Source of the DNA: a virus
Reading direction: 5' to 3' (one strand)
DNA: 33,180 nucleotides
Virus record (IMG/VR): IMGVR_UViG_3300042549_007837
Location: 1-33,180 of that record
Position 1 is the stretch's first letter, and every line of letters begins with the position of its first letter. Below are positions 13,367 to 20,904 of the stretch, piece after piece. The position numbers were made by a program, and so were the translations under genes. The notes under the pieces are model-generated. The model was not told the DNA's origin. It was given only the letters and a program-made list of their open reading frames with translations, and did no database searches.

Positions 13367-13828
13367 AAAAACGCCAAAGGGACGCCACGCGAAGAGAATG
13401 GAAAGCCGCGATGTCTGCTACGGCGTTTGGCTATCGCTCTCGGCATCCATGACGAACTACCCGCTAACTCCGACAGCCCAGTCACCTATGGTGCATCGCT
13501 TGTGATCCCAACAAACCCATCGTGGGCAAACAGTCCGATCCATCAAGAGGTTCAGGAGTGGGAGAAGGAGTCGATCCATTCCCAGTATGTGAACAAACCA
13601 AGTGAGACATTGGTCGCCGAGCGCGACAGGCTGGACGATCAACTGGATCAAACAATACTCCGACTTGGCGAAACGCAAGAACGCATGATTGATGCGGAGA
13701 GGCAGCGCGACAGGCTGGCGGAGGTTTTGAATGCCATCTTAAATGATGATCCAGATTCTCTGCGATACAAAATAAAAGAAGCCCAAGACGCTTTAGCTGC
13801 ATGGAAGGAGGCACGCAGTGAATCCTGA
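13322..13828 (+). CDS. Chimeric protein: Phage_ABA_S-like N-terminus joined to a coiled coil
   Basis: From the GTG at 13322 the protein (168 residues) begins SPEQQRIAIAKACGKN, the same start as the Phage_ABA_S-like protein at 13818. It then diverges into an unrelated polar part and a coiled coil (ETLVAERDRLDDQLDQTILR, ERMIDAERQRDRLAEVLNAI). The GTG lies in the repeated junction and overlaps the previous stop by 11 bases, so I prefer it to the ATG at 13280. It looks like a product of duplication or recombination of the 5' end of the neighbouring gene. Function unknown. Confidence 0.6.
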   Translation: MSPEQQRIAIAKACGKNAKGTPREENGKPRCLLRRLAIALGIHDELPANSDSPVTYGASLVIPTNPSWANSPIHQEVQEWEKESIHSQYVNKPSETLVAERDRLDDQLDQTILRLGETQERMIDAERQRDRLAEVLNAILNDDPDSLRYKIKEAQDALAAWKEARSES

Positions 13829-13862
13829 AGCACAACGGATCGCCATCGCGAAAGCGTGTGGG
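13807..13862 (+). repeat. Direct repeat copy 2 (gene-junction duplication)
   Basis: This is the second copy of the 56-base segment at 13311-13366, 496 bases downstream. It holds the GTG at 13818 and the codons for NPEAQRIAIAKACG. The identical stretch GGATCGCC... differs from copy 1 at only about six positions, so the duplication is fairly recent or kept by selection. Confidence 0.85.
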
Positions 13863-14126
13863 TGGCTTCAGTCAAGAACCTGTAACTGGGGAGGGTGGTG
13901 GTATCTCAAAAAGGGGAAAAGAGCCTATCAGCAAACGCCACCTGACTACCTCAACGACCTCAACGCGATGCACGAAGCGGAGAATGTGCTGACGAACGAA
14001 CAATGGTGGTTGTTTGTGGAGTTTCTTACTGAAATCCGTGGTGGTGGTGTAGCTCTTTGTATTTCAGCCACCGCAGCCCAACGCGCTGAAGCATTTCTCA
14101 GAACACTGAACCTATGGAAACCATGA
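13818..14126 (+). CDS. Phage_ABA_S (phage ABA sandwich) domain protein
   Basis: This 102-residue protein has the signature pieces of this small phage family: NPEAQRIAIAKACGW at the start, an aromatic strand (WGGWWYLKKG), PPDYLNDLNAMHEAENVLTN in the middle and ATAAQRAEAFLRTLNLWKP at the end. The biochemical role of the family is unknown; it is frequent in phage early regions. The start is a GTG inside a repeated junction, overlapping the previous stop by 11 bases. Confidence 0.75.
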   Translation: MNPEAQRIAIAKACGWLQSRTCNWGGWWYLKKGKRAYQQTPPDYLNDLNAMHEAENVLTNEQWWLFVEFLTEIRGGGVALCISATAAQRAEAFLRTLNLWKP

Positions 14127-14350
14127 ACCCATCTAATACCGCTCCCAAAGACATCAACTTCCTCGGCTACTTCGGCTGGCCGTGGCTGTGCATGACCCGC
14201 TGGAATGAAGCCACCGGGCAGTGGACCTACGCCAACATGCAAGTCGGCCTCTACGAAGGCGAGTGGACAGACACCTATTTCGAGACCGAGAACGAACCGG
14301 AAGCCGCGCTCAAGGGCTGGCTGCCACTCCCTGAATTTACCCCACCATGA
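14123..14350 (+). CDS. DUF551-like small phage protein
   Basis: About 75 residues. A Trp-rich beta protein (DINFLGYFGWPWLCMTRWNE, GQWTYANMQVG) ends in GWLPLPEFTPP. The closing W-x-PLPE is the hallmark of DUF551-type phage proteins, whose function is unknown. I place the start at the ATG at 14123 because it forms an ATGA overlap with the previous stop; the ATG at 14114 is an alternative. Its own end overlaps the next start in the same way. Confidence 0.6.
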   Translation: MNPSNTAPKDINFLGYFGWPWLCMTRWNEATGQWTYANMQVGLYEGEWTDTYFETENEPEAALKGWLPLPEFTPP

Positions 14351-14535
14351 ATCCGCTCTGCCATGAAACCGAGAAGAAATGTTTCCCTTCGCGACTACAC
14401 GCAGAGGTCCGCATCCTCGACATCGAACGAAAGAGCGACCATCCGCTTTACTCTTACCGCTGCGAACACTGCGGACGATGGCACCTGACAAAAACACCTC
14501 ACATCGAAGCACTCATCGAACTCAATTTGAAATGA
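14347..14535 (+). CDS. Small zinc-finger-like protein (62 aa)
   Basis: Two Cys early (CHETEKKC) and a later pair, RCEHCGRWHLTKTPH, with nearby His residues give a likely zinc-binding fold. The later part resembles the end of small zinc-ribbon phage proteins (YRCEHCGRWHLT). It is tied to both neighbours by ATGA overlaps. The partner could be nucleic acid, which is usual for such modules, but no specific function can be given. Confidence 0.6.
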   Translation: MNPLCHETEKKCFPSRLHAEVRILDIERKSDHPLYSYRCEHCGRWHLTKTPHIEALIELNLK

Positions 14536-14885
14536 ACACCATGACTACAATGCAAAAAAAAGAACTAGATCAAGTCCCTTTTTATAAAATCATCAACCAT
14601 TTAGAGGCTATTGATCAATACTCAGATATACTGGAACACGCCATCAGTGAGACACTTCTTGCAAACCTAGATATTGCGGACAGCAAACTGAAACTCTTGA
14701 AGGACGCAATCTCGTTCAAAACGCCTCATGATATGCCAAATAATAAATATAGAATGCTTGGATTTGATGAAGATTACGAAATTGGAGACGAATGGCTTAT
14801 AGGTAGTGCATGGGAGGTAATCAAAAGTGTCGGTGAAGATAATTATGTTTGTATGCACGGTTGCTATTTTAGAAGGAGGATCTAA
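14532..14885 (+). CDS. Hypothetical protein (117 aa) in AT-rich DNA
   Basis: It starts at the ATG at 14532, overlapping the previous stop; a frame continuing upstream to 14379 is only a shadow. The product is an acidic, helical protein (FYKIINHLEAIDQYSDILEH, LDIADSKLKLLKDAISF) with a compact end (DEWLIGSAWEVIKSVGEDNY). The DNA is far richer in A/T than its neighbours, and the codons (AAA, ATA, AAT) differ too, which suggests recent gain from another source. No known domain. Confidence 0.6.
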   Translation: MNTMTTMQKKELDQVPFYKIINHLEAIDQYSDILEHAISETLLANLDIADSKLKLLKDAISFKTPHDMPNNKYRMLGFDEDYEIGDEWLIGSAWEVIKSVGEDNYVCMHGCYFRRRI

Positions 14886-14899
14886 AGAATTTCAATACT

Positions 14900-17140
14900 A
14901 TGACCATGACACATAAATCACCCAAGATTGGATTCTACGAGTCCGCCACGTCACCCGAACAAGAAGCAGTTTGCACGTTGGAAGACCTGATCGACGCGAT
15001 CAAGTCCGACGAGTTCGCAGCCAAGATTGCAAAGCTCCGCAGCACCCTCGCCGCTGGCGACGATGACGGCTACGCGGTCGCCAAGAAAGTCCTGCAAGCG
15101 GTCTCGATCTCCGGGGCAGTCAAAGACAACGGCCTGCGGGCGAAAGCGATGGAGGAAGGGCGCTTCACCCACTCAGGATTCCTGCAACTCGATTTCGACG
15201 CGGCGGACAATATTGGTTGGGAGGTGGAGGAGATCGTCCACATCCTCCAGGGTGAGTCGCGGATCGTGGCTGCATTCGTCAGCCCGTCCGGCCACGGCGT
15301 GAAAGGCATCGCCCGGATCGCTATCTGCGAGACCAAAGAAGAGCACGCGGCGTGTTTCGCGGCGGCTCGCAACCACTTCCTGCAATTCAACCTTGAGATC
15401 GACCGGGCGACGAAAGACCCGGTGCGACTGATGTTTGTCTCCCACGACCCGAAGGCATGGCTGGACCTCAAGCGCACCGCTGCGTTTGAACCCGAAGCGC
15501 CAAGCTCCCAAGACCTCCCATCTGGGAGTTCGCAGGCTCCCAAGAAGCCCAAGGGCAGCCTGATCCTCAAGGCGACCCACGGCAGCATACCGCTGCCGCC
15601 GCACGAGGGCATCCACACCTGGCTGATGGAGGCTGCGTGGTGGTGCCGGTTCAACGACCTGAGCGAGAGCGAGACGGTGGAGCGGCTGAAATCCTACGAC
15701 GGCAGCCTGCGCCGCGCCCTCCAACCGACCGAGGCGGTGGACGCTGCCAGACAGGTGTTCTCATCCGCGATGCCCGAGTCGTCTGCGGACTGGAAGATCA
15801 CCGAGCAAGTCACCGCACTCATCACCAAGCCGCCAGGGCAGTCAACGATGCAGAGCTTCGACCCGGAGGATGTTTTCTACGACGGGCCGGCCAGCAAGTA
15901 TCTCGTCCGCGTGGGCAATGCGTTCTTCACCTACTCGAAACTCAGCCCAATCGTAACAGGCATCGCCCGCCATCTGGCAGACCAATACACGGACGCCAAG
16001 GAGTTGATGCGGGCGGTGAAGGCGACGGTGGCGAACCGCGAGCTGGATGGAGGCGTGCAATGGAATGGTAATCTGGCAGGCCACAAGCAGGGACTGACAA
16101 CAGACAACGCCGGCCTGCCGATCCTCATCACGTCCGAGGCGAAGCCGCCGCAACCGGCAGACGGGGATTTCCCGATCATCACCGACCTGCTCTCACAAGC
16201 ATTCGCCAACCCGACCGCGATGGAGGTGTTCTTATCATGGCTCGCCGGGCGCTGGACGGCTGTCAACTCGCACACGCACATCCCGTCGCCGATGCTGGTG
16301 CTGGCCGGCGAAGTGAACTCCGGCAAGAGTTTGCTGGCGTGGATCGTCACCGAGATGCTGGGCGGCCGCGTGGCGAACCCCTACAAGGCATGGAGCGGCG
16401 ACATCCTTTGGAACGATGACTTGATCGGTTCCGAGATGCTTTTGGTCGATGACTGCTCGGCATCCACCGACATCCGCGCCAGGCGGGCGTTCGGGGCTGC
16501 CTTCAAGGAGGCGATGTATCCGCACGCCGTGCAACTCAGGAAGCGCCACACGTCGAGCGTGTCTGCGCGGCCGGTGTGGGCGGTCATGGTTTGCTGCAAC
16601 GACACGCCAGAAGCCCTGCAAATCATCCCGCCGCTCGATGCTGACATGTCAGACAAGATCATCCTGCTGCACGTCTCGCCAGTCACGCTGCCCATCGACA
16701 CGTCCACTCCTGCCGGGAAGCTCGCGCTGCAAGCGATGCTGCGCCTCGAACTGTCTGCGTTCGCTCAGTCGCTCAAAGAGTGGGTGGTGCCAGAAGAGCT
16801 TCGCGACACGCGCTCCGGCGTGCTTGCGTGGCGCGACCCCGAACTGGTCGATTCAGTGGATGCGAACAGCCCGGCGCGGCGCATCGAGCAACTCATCGAG
16901 ACGGCCGTCAGTCACCTGGGGATCTGGCACGACCTGCCACGGGAGTTCACGGCAATGGAGATCGAGAGCCGCCTGACCGACCAAGGCTCGCCAGTGCGCG
17001 ACCAAGCGAGGCAGATGTTCAACTGGCACGGAGCGTGTGGATCTGCGCTCAACCGACTGGCAGGCAAGGGCGGGCTGGTCAGCAAGGGCAGCTACGACGG
17101 CAACCGCAAGGTCTGGCGGTATCACATCGCGGCGGGCTGA
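14900..17140 (+). CDS. Replicative primase-helicase (BT4734/VirE-like N-terminus, D5-like ATPase)
   Basis: This protein has 746 residues. Residues about 10-190 resemble the BT4734/BF3469 (VirE N-terminal) domain, related to archaeo-eukaryotic-type primases (FLQLDFDAADNIG with acidic residues, FVSPSGHGVKGIARI, KDPVRLMFVSHDP). A Pro/Ser/Lys linker and a helical middle follow. The C-terminal part is a superfamily 3/D5-like ATPase with Walker A GEVNSGKS (about 470-478), acidic EMLLVDDCSA (about 514) and a polar sensor strand (PVWAVMVCCNDTP). Such proteins prime and unwind phage DNA. It closes the early operon; its 3' end overlaps the convergent regulator gene by 19 bases. AGGAGG at 14874 is about 20 bases from the ATG, probably too far to act. 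Confidence 0.85.
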   Translation: MTMTHKSPKIGFYESATSPEQEAVCTLEDLIDAIKSDEFAAKIAKLRSTLAAGDDDGYAVAKKVLQAVSISGAVKDNGLRAKAMEEGRFTHSGFLQLDFDAADNIGWEVEEIVHILQGESRIVAAFVSPSGHGVKGIARIAICETKEEHAACFAAARNHFLQFNLEIDRATKDPVRLMFVSHDPKAWLDLKRTAAFEPEAPSSQDLPSGSSQAPKKPKGSLILKATHGSIPLPPHEGIHTWLMEAAWWCRFNDLSESETVERLKSYDGSLRRALQPTEAVDAARQVFSSAMPESSADWKITEQVTALITKPPGQSTMQSFDPEDVFYDGPASKYLVRVGNAFFTYSKLSPIVTGIARHLADQYTDAKELMRAVKATVANRELDGGVQWNGNLAGHKQGLTTDNAGLPILITSEAKPPQPADGDFPIITDLLSQAFANPTAMEVFLSWLAGRWTAVNSHTHIPSPMLVLAGEVNSGKSLLAWIVTEMLGGRVANPYKAWSGDILWNDDLIGSEMLLVDDCSASTDIRARRAFGAAFKEAMYPHAVQLRKRHTSSVSARPVWAVMVCCNDTPEALQIIPPLDADMSDKIILLHVSPVTLPIDTSTPAGKLALQAMLRLELSAFAQSLKEWVVPEELRDTRSGVLAWRDPELVDSVDANSPARRIEQLIETAVSHLGIWHDLPREFTAMEIESRLTDQGSPVRDQARQMFNWHGACGSALNRLAGKGGLVSKGSYDGNRKVWRYHIAAG

Positions 17141-17400
17141 CGCTCCGGCCGTGGCACCACGGTGTCGAGGGGGAGGAGGGACATCGCGTTAAGGGCGAAA
17201 GCAGGGGGAATTTGACCTGCCTCCCACCCTTCCACCGTCCGGTGACTCACGCCACAAATAGCGCCGAGAGCGGTGGTCGAAAGGCGCAGCCGCTTGCGGA
17301 GGAGCTTGATTCCCTTGGGATACTTCATGAGTTTGCCTTCCGGGTCGAGAATGACGGGCATCCCGAAGGCGCTGGCTTCGTGGTGGAGTGTGATTTGCAT
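17122..17400 (-). CDS. XRE-type HTH regulator of the leftward cassette
   Basis: In this 92-residue protein, residues about 30-70 form an HTH (KLLRKRLRLSTTALGAICGV, SHRTVEGWEAGQIPP, ALNAMSLL), as in XRE-like regulators. The N-terminal 28 residues (HHEASAFGMPVILDPEGKLM) are extra. Its own promoter carries a perfect inverted repeat at 17412-17431, and near copies of that site lie in the promoter of the leftward operon at 20.9 kb. The simplest reading is that this protein represses both. It has no Shine-Dalgarno sequence, and the transcript would be nearly leaderless. It could also act as an activator. Confidence 0.75.
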   Translation of the reverse strand: MQITLHHEASAFGMPVILDPEGKLMKYPKGIKLLRKRLRLSTTALGAICGVSHRTVEGWEAGQIPPAFALNAMSLLPLDTVVPRPERQPAAM

Positions 17401-17470
17401 AGCGCCGAGAACTTACGCCCGCGAGCGTAAGGAGTCAAGAAAACATTAGCGCCGAATGATTAGCGCCGAG
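17401..17470 (-). promoter_or_regulatory. Promoter and operator of the XRE regulator
   Basis: On the minus strand there is TTGACT (-35), a 17-base spacer and TAAGTT (-10), about 10 bases before the ATG at 17400. The spacer holds a perfect inverted repeat, CTTACGC-CCGCGA-GCGTAAG (17412-17431), so a bound protein would block polymerase. Three copies of the box TAGCGCCGA (starting at 17400, 17447 and 17461 on the + strand) flank it, one touching the start codon. The box positions are seen directly; function is inferred. Confidence 0.6.
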
Positions 17471-17706
17471 TCGGAGGGCGGGGCGTCGGGCGGGCGGGGG
17501 CGCGGTGGGCCTGGCCGGTGGCGGATCGGGTGCGGTGGGGGTCGGCTGGGGGTGCGGCGGTCGAGGCGGTCGGGGTCGGCTGGGGTCGGGGCCGGTCGGT
17601 CTGTCTGTCTGTCTGCTGCTCCGGCTGGGGCGGCTGGGGCGGCTGGTCGATCTCCGGCCGGTGCTGGTCTGCTGGTCTGCTGGTCTGCCGCCCCTGGGGC
17701 CGGACG
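17471..17706. other. GC-rich low-complexity spacer with minisatellites, no gene recognised
   Basis: This spacer of very high G+C lies between the regulator promoter and the operon terminator. It holds short tandem repeats: TCTG x4 (17600-17615), GGCTGGGGC x2 plus a partial copy (from 17623), and GCTGGTCT x3 (17663-17686). Open frames on both strands are only Pro/Ala/Arg- or Gly-rich low-complexity runs and do not look coding. I see no convincing RNA gene. Slippage during replication could explain it. Confidence 0.6.
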
Positions 17707-17741
17707 CAAAAAAGCCCGGCGCGCTGGGTAGCGGCCGGGCT
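17707..17741 (-). terminator. Intrinsic terminator of the leftward operon
   Basis: On the minus strand, AGCCCGGC (17734-17741) pairs with GCCGGGCT (17713-17720) around a 13-base loop, followed directly by a T-run of six (17708-17713). This is a textbook Rho-independent terminator. It lies 20 bases after the last gene of the leftward cassette (stop at 17762), which marks the end of that operon. Confidence 0.9.
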
Positions 17742-17761
17742 GGGGGTGGGTGGGGGGTGGA

Positions 17762-17923
17762 TTAGATTTTCGAGGGTGTGGAACCTGCGTCGATCGCGTC
17801 CTGGTCCTCCTGGGTCCAAATGTCCTCGAAATCTTCGGTGAACGAGTAGATCGTTTTCCCGTTTTCGTCGGTGGTGGAGAAATAAACGGTTCCGGCTGCG
17901 TTGGTGTGTGTTGTCGTTGTCAT
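17762..17923 (-). CDS. Small acidic protein (53 aa), last gene of the leftward operon
   Basis: The frame begins MTTTTHTNAAGTVYFSTTDE and continues NGKTIYSFTEDFEDIWTQED. A short beta hairpin is followed by an acidic, Trp-containing tail. The leader on the minus strand ends in CTCAAAAAAAC, matching the A-rich leaders of the other genes in this operon. It lies between the 57-residue membrane peptide gene and the terminator, so it is the last gene of the transcript. It is too short for routine gene calling. Function unknown. Confidence 0.55.
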   Translation of the reverse strand: MTTTTHTNAAGTVYFSTTDENGKTIYSFTEDFEDIWTQEDQDAIDAGSTPSKI

Positions 17924-17967
17924 GTTTTTTTGAGGTTGTGGCGAGGGGTCGAACCTCGCCGGGTGGG

Positions 17968-18141
17968 TTAGGCGGTGATGGTGGTGTAAATCGCAAGCGC
18001 GGAGACGAGGACCGCGACGAGCGCGGCGAGCGCCTGAGCTGCGCGGGCGTTGCCGTGCGCTGGCCTGCGGCGGCGGTTGAGCGTCGAGATACTAAGCCCG
18101 GCGCGGTGCCGGGTGTCGAGGATGTAGGTTTGACGAGTCAT
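17968..18141 (-). CDS. Small membrane protein (57 aa)
   Basis: A basic N-terminus (RRRRPAHGNARAAQ) is followed by a hydrophobic helix (ALAALVAVLVSALAIYTTIT) reaching the C-terminus: a single-span protein with its basic end probably in the cytoplasm. The start follows a run of A on the minus strand (CCACAAAAAAAAATG), as in the neighbouring genes. The stop is 44 bases before the next ATG. It could anchor the cassette's products to the membrane, but that is a guess. Confidence 0.5.
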   Translation of the reverse strand: MTRQTYILDTRHRAGLSISTLNRRRRPAHGNARAAQALAALVAVLVSALAIYTTITA

Positions 18142-18181
18142 TTTTTTTTGTGGTTGGGTGGTTGGGTGGGTGGGTGGTGGG

Positions 18182-18532
18182 TCAATAGTCTTCGGGCGTC
18201 ATGATGCAGGTGGAGGCGCGGCGGCCGTCCTCGTCGGCGGCGTCGGTGATGATCCAGATTTTTTCTTCGCCGAGCTGGTAAACCGAAAAGATCCGGCTGC
18301 CATCGAGGAGGGCGAAATCGTTGAGTTCCCAGTCGGACATTTCGCCGGGGTCGGCATCGCGGCCGGTGTCGGCATCGCGGCCGGTGTCGCCCCAGTCGCC
18401 GCGATGGTGCCGGGCGAGGAATGGCACGAGTTCGGCCGGGTCCGCCACGAGGGCGAGGGCGTCGGGTGTGGCTACTGTCTGCCCGAGCCGGAAAAGCGGG
18501 GCGGTGCGGGTGGTGGTGGTGGTGGTTTGCAT
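18182..18532 (-). CDS. Conserved plasmid/phage-related protein (116 aa)
   Basis: I start it at the ATG at 18532. The frame runs open upstream, but that part is Arg-rich and follows the A-rich leader. After a Thr-rich start (QTTTTTTRTA), the family pattern follows: LFRLGQTVATPDALALVADP, FLARHHRGDWGD, then SRIFSVYQLGEEKIWIITDA and a final CIMTPEDY. I recall this pattern from 'plasmid-related proteins' found near anti-restriction genes on mobile elements; its function is unknown. Between GDTG and the next strand, two copies of an 18-bp unit (18351-18386) encode a doubled DTGRDA. Confidence 0.7.
   Translation of the reverse strand: MQTTTTTTRTAPLFRLGQTVATPDALALVADPAELVPFLARHHRGDWGDTGRDADTGRDADPGEMSDWELNDFALLDGSRIFSVYQLGEEKIWIITDAADEDGRRASTCIMTPEDY
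18351..18386 (-). repeat. 18-bp tandem duplication inside the plasmid-related protein gene
   Basis: Two perfect, adjacent copies of TCGGCATCGCGGCCGGTG (18351-18368 and 18369-18386) encode a doubled six-residue acidic segment (DTGRDA on the minus strand). They lie in a predicted loop right after GDWGD. The length is a multiple of three, so the frame is kept; it looks like a recent slippage event. Confidence 0.85.
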
Positions 18533-18600
18533 TTTGTTTGTGGTGCGGGTTGTTTGCGTCCGCGACCGGTTGCCCGGTTTCGTCCCCCGCCGGGGACTCG

Positions 18601-19440
18601 TCAGGCGGTCTCGATGGTCATGCCGTTGTCTGCGGCCCAGCGTGTCACGGCGCGCCATGAGTCCGCCGGGGTGGCGTCGTCGAGGTTGCTAGCTAGCGGC
18701 AGGATGAGCGCGCCGGGTGGAAATAGCGCGGTGTCCTCCTCTGCGGCCCTGGTGTATCCATAACCTTTCCGGGCGGCTTTCGCCCAGCCGTCGGCGTCGT
18801 TGGCCTCAATCTGGCGGAAATATAGGCGGCGGTAAGTGCTGGGGCTGAGTGCTCCGGCGAGGCGGGAAAGCTCCAGCGAATCCTCGGCGCGCTTGAGTTT
18901 CACAATCACCGTCTGCGAGTGATTCCCCGCGCCGGTGGAGAAATGCCGGAATAGTTCGCAGCGGATGACGCCGCCCGCTTCGAGGGCGTCAATTAGGCCA
19001 CAAATCGCGGTCGCCTGGTTGGCGATGCTCGAAGCGTCGGTGTAGGCTCCCGAGCTGCCCGGCATGATGAGCGGCAAAACCGATTTGCCTTTGCGCTCGC
19101 CGGGCGCTTTGCAGACCATCGAGCACGGGTCACCGGCGGCGGCGCGGGCGGCGTCTGCATACATCCCCGCCACGTCGAAGCGGCGGGCGCGGCCTCGGGC
19201 GGTCGGGCGGGGCATCGCGGCGCGGGCTGTCTGGAGCGCGGCCAGTCCGGCCGGCCATCCATGGCGCGCAAACCCGAGCGCTTGGGCGAAACTCTCCGCG
19301 CCGGTGAACTCGGTGCGCTCCTGGCTGTCTGTCTGCGTGCGTTGCTCGTATTTCGCCCGCCTCCATGCGGCGGAGGCTTTGAGGGCGGCGGCGTGCGCGG
19401 CGAACGCGCCGAGGGTCTCGAATTTGTGGATTGCGTGCAT
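18601..19440 (-). CDS. DUF7192-like protein, vWA-like partner of the MoxR/CobS ATPase
   Basis: This 279-residue protein has an N-terminal helix (AIHKFETLGAFAAHAAALKA), then ESFAQALGFARHGWPAGLAA, the SF-A-GW-G pattern I associate with DUF7192-type phage proteins. The middle (SVLPLIMPGSSGAYTDASSI, then ICGLIDALEAGGVIRCELF) resembles a vWA-like fold with a degenerate metal site: no clear DxSxS. The end (LSRLAGALSPSTYRRLYFRQ) is basic. It starts 6 bases after the AAA+ gene. MoxR-type ATPases usually work with a vWA partner to remodel or insert cofactors into other proteins, so a two-part complex is likely. Substrate unknown. Confidence 0.65.
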   Translation of the reverse strand: MHAIHKFETLGAFAAHAAALKASAAWRRAKYEQRTQTDSQERTEFTGAESFAQALGFARHGWPAGLAALQTARAAMPRPTARGRARRFDVAGMYADAARAAAGDPCSMVCKAPGERKGKSVLPLIMPGSSGAYTDASSIANQATAICGLIDALEAGGVIRCELFRHFSTGAGNHSQTVIVKLKRAEDSLELSRLAGALSPSTYRRLYFRQIEANDADGWAKAARKGYGYTRAAEEDTALFPPGALILPLASNLDDATPADSWRAVTRWAADNGMTIETA

Positions 19441-19446
19441 GGCGTT

Positions 19447-20634
19447 TTAGCGGTTGAGGGTGTGGCTGAGTGAGTGGAGCGCGCCGCTGGTCTCAGAGTC
19501 GAGGCGGGCGCGGCTGTCTGCGTCCATCCCCTCAAGCGAGAGGTTGAGGGCATCGCAGAGCGGGATTTCCGCCCGTAGTGCCTTACATGTCCGGTAGGTA
19601 GCGCGGGGGCTGATCACGTGCCGGATGGAGTGGCGGCGAGCTGCGGCGCGAATCTCTTGGACGTAATAGGCGACGGCCTCGCCGTGCTGGTGGAGCGCGC
19701 CGGCAATCAGGTTTTCAAGCTGCGGGTCGTAGTCCATCGCGATTCTGGCGAACCGGTCGAGGGTCGCGGCGTCGAGTTGGTTTCGCCCGACATACTCCCG
19801 GCTTGCTCCCCCGCCCCATGTATTGGCTGAGGCGATGCAGCGGAAATTCGGGTGGCGTTTCACGCTGCCATCGGGGAAATCAAATTTCCCATTTGAAAGC
19901 GCGGCGTTAAATGCCAGTAGGGCGGCCGGGTCGCTGGCGTCGATCTCGTCGAAGAGGAAGAGCCCGCCGTGCTCGAATGCTTCCCGAAATGCGGTGCGGA
20001 CGGTGCGGCCCTGGGCGTCCACAAAGCCGGTTAGCTTATATTCACTCCCGACCGCGCCGGTAAAATAAAACGGCGTGTCTAGTGCCTCCGCGCATTGCTC
20101 GGCAATCGTCGTTTTTCCTGCACCGGCCGGACCGGCGAGAAAAACGGAATCAAAGGCGACGGCGGCGAGGATGGCCGGAAAAGCGCAATGCCTCAGCCCG
20201 GCCGGAAGCTCCCGGCGTGTCTGCGGTGCGCCTTCAATGTAGATGGTTGCCTGCGGCGATTGCGGGGCGTGCTCGGCGATCAGTTCCACGATCCGCGCCT
20301 CGTCGAGCGGGGCGGCCTGCGGGGCGGCCGGTTGGAGCGTGGCAATCAGCGCGGCGAGAGCGGCGGCGGTGTCGGCGCTGGCTGGGGCGGCGATTGTCTG
20401 CCGTGTCTGCGGTGCCGGTGCTGGTGCCTGCGGCGCTGTCTGGCCGTCGAGGATGGCGTTGAGTGCCTCGTTGCTCTCGTCGTTGTAAGCGACGGAGAGC
20501 TGCGAAACGGTCAAATTTCCGATTTGCGAGTAGGTCGCCCCTTTCGAGGTCAGCCATTTGCGGACAAGCCCGCGGTTGGTCGAGTCGATGCTGGCATATC
20601 CGCGGGGCGGCAATGTTTCTGTCATGGTTTCCAT
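19447..20634 (-). CDS. MoxR/CobS-like AAA+ ATPase
   Basis: This protein has 395 residues from the ATG at 20634; an ATG at 20625 is also possible. The N-terminal 50 residues form a small helical domain (LVRKWLTSKGATYSQIGNLT) like the N-terminal part of CobS-type proteins, and an Ala/Pro-rich linker follows. The AAA+ core has Walker A GPAGAGKT (168-175), Walker B LFLFDEID (225-232), sensor 1 ASANTWGGG (about 269-275) and LDAATLDRFARI (about 287-298) with the finger Arg. MoxR/CobS ATPases act as chaperones that load metal or remodel partner proteins. No cobalamin or other metal-insertion genes are nearby, so the partner is probably the next gene's product. Confidence 0.88.
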   Translation of the reverse strand: METMTETLPPRGYASIDSTNRGLVRKWLTSKGATYSQIGNLTVSQLSVAYNDESNEALNAILDGQTAPQAPAPAPQTRQTIAAPASADTAAALAALIATLQPAAPQAAPLDEARIVELIAEHAPQSPQATIYIEGAPQTRRELPAGLRHCAFPAILAAVAFDSVFLAGPAGAGKTTIAEQCAEALDTPFYFTGAVGSEYKLTGFVDAQGRTVRTAFREAFEHGGLFLFDEIDASDPAALLAFNAALSNGKFDFPDGSVKRHPNFRCIASANTWGGGASREYVGRNQLDAATLDRFARIAMDYDPQLENLIAGALHQHGEAVAYYVQEIRAAARRHSIRHVISPRATYRTCKALRAEIPLCDALNLSLEGMDADSRARLDSETSGALHSLSHTLNR

Positions 20635-20661
20635 TTTTTTGTGGTGTTGGTGGTGGTTGGT

Positions 20662-20904
20662 TTAGCGGGAGAGGGTCGAGAGGGCGCGGCGCTCGGTCGG
20701 CGTCAAATCGCGGGCCTGGAGCGTGCAGCGGTAGCCGTCGCCGGCCGGGTGGTCGCTCATGCGGGCGGCGACGAATGCGGAGCGGGTGGCGAGTCCGCAG
20801 AAAACGCGGAGGGTGCGGGGCGCTCCTGGGCGGCAGCCGAACGGATAGGCGGCGGCATAAAATCGGGCGGCGGTGGGGGCGGTGGTGCGGGGCGTGTTGG
20901 ACAT
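20662..20904 (-). CDS. Hypothetical protein (80 aa), first gene of the leftward operon
   Basis: I start it at the ATG at 20904. An in-frame TTG at 20913 is possible, but the ATG lies just 6 bases after the -10 box, so the transcript would be leaderless or nearly so. The protein is basic (AARFYAAAYPFGCRPGAPRT, FCGLATRSAFVAARMSDHPA) and has a short helical end (LTPTERRALSTLS). No known domain. It lies 27 bases before the AAA+ gene. Confidence 0.55.
   Translation of the reverse strand: MSNTPRTTAPTAARFYAAAYPFGCRPGAPRTLRVFCGLATRSAFVAARMSDHPAGDGYRCTLQARDLTPTERRALSTLSR

Noticed and set aside
14874-14879. AGGAGG as the ribosome binding site of the primase
   Set aside because: It is about 20 bases from the ATG, farther than normal, and lies in the previous gene's end.
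17446-17709. A Pro/Arg/Ala-rich minus-strand ORF
   Set aside because: It is a product of GC-rich tandem repeats, has no start context like its neighbours, and crosses the regulator promoter.
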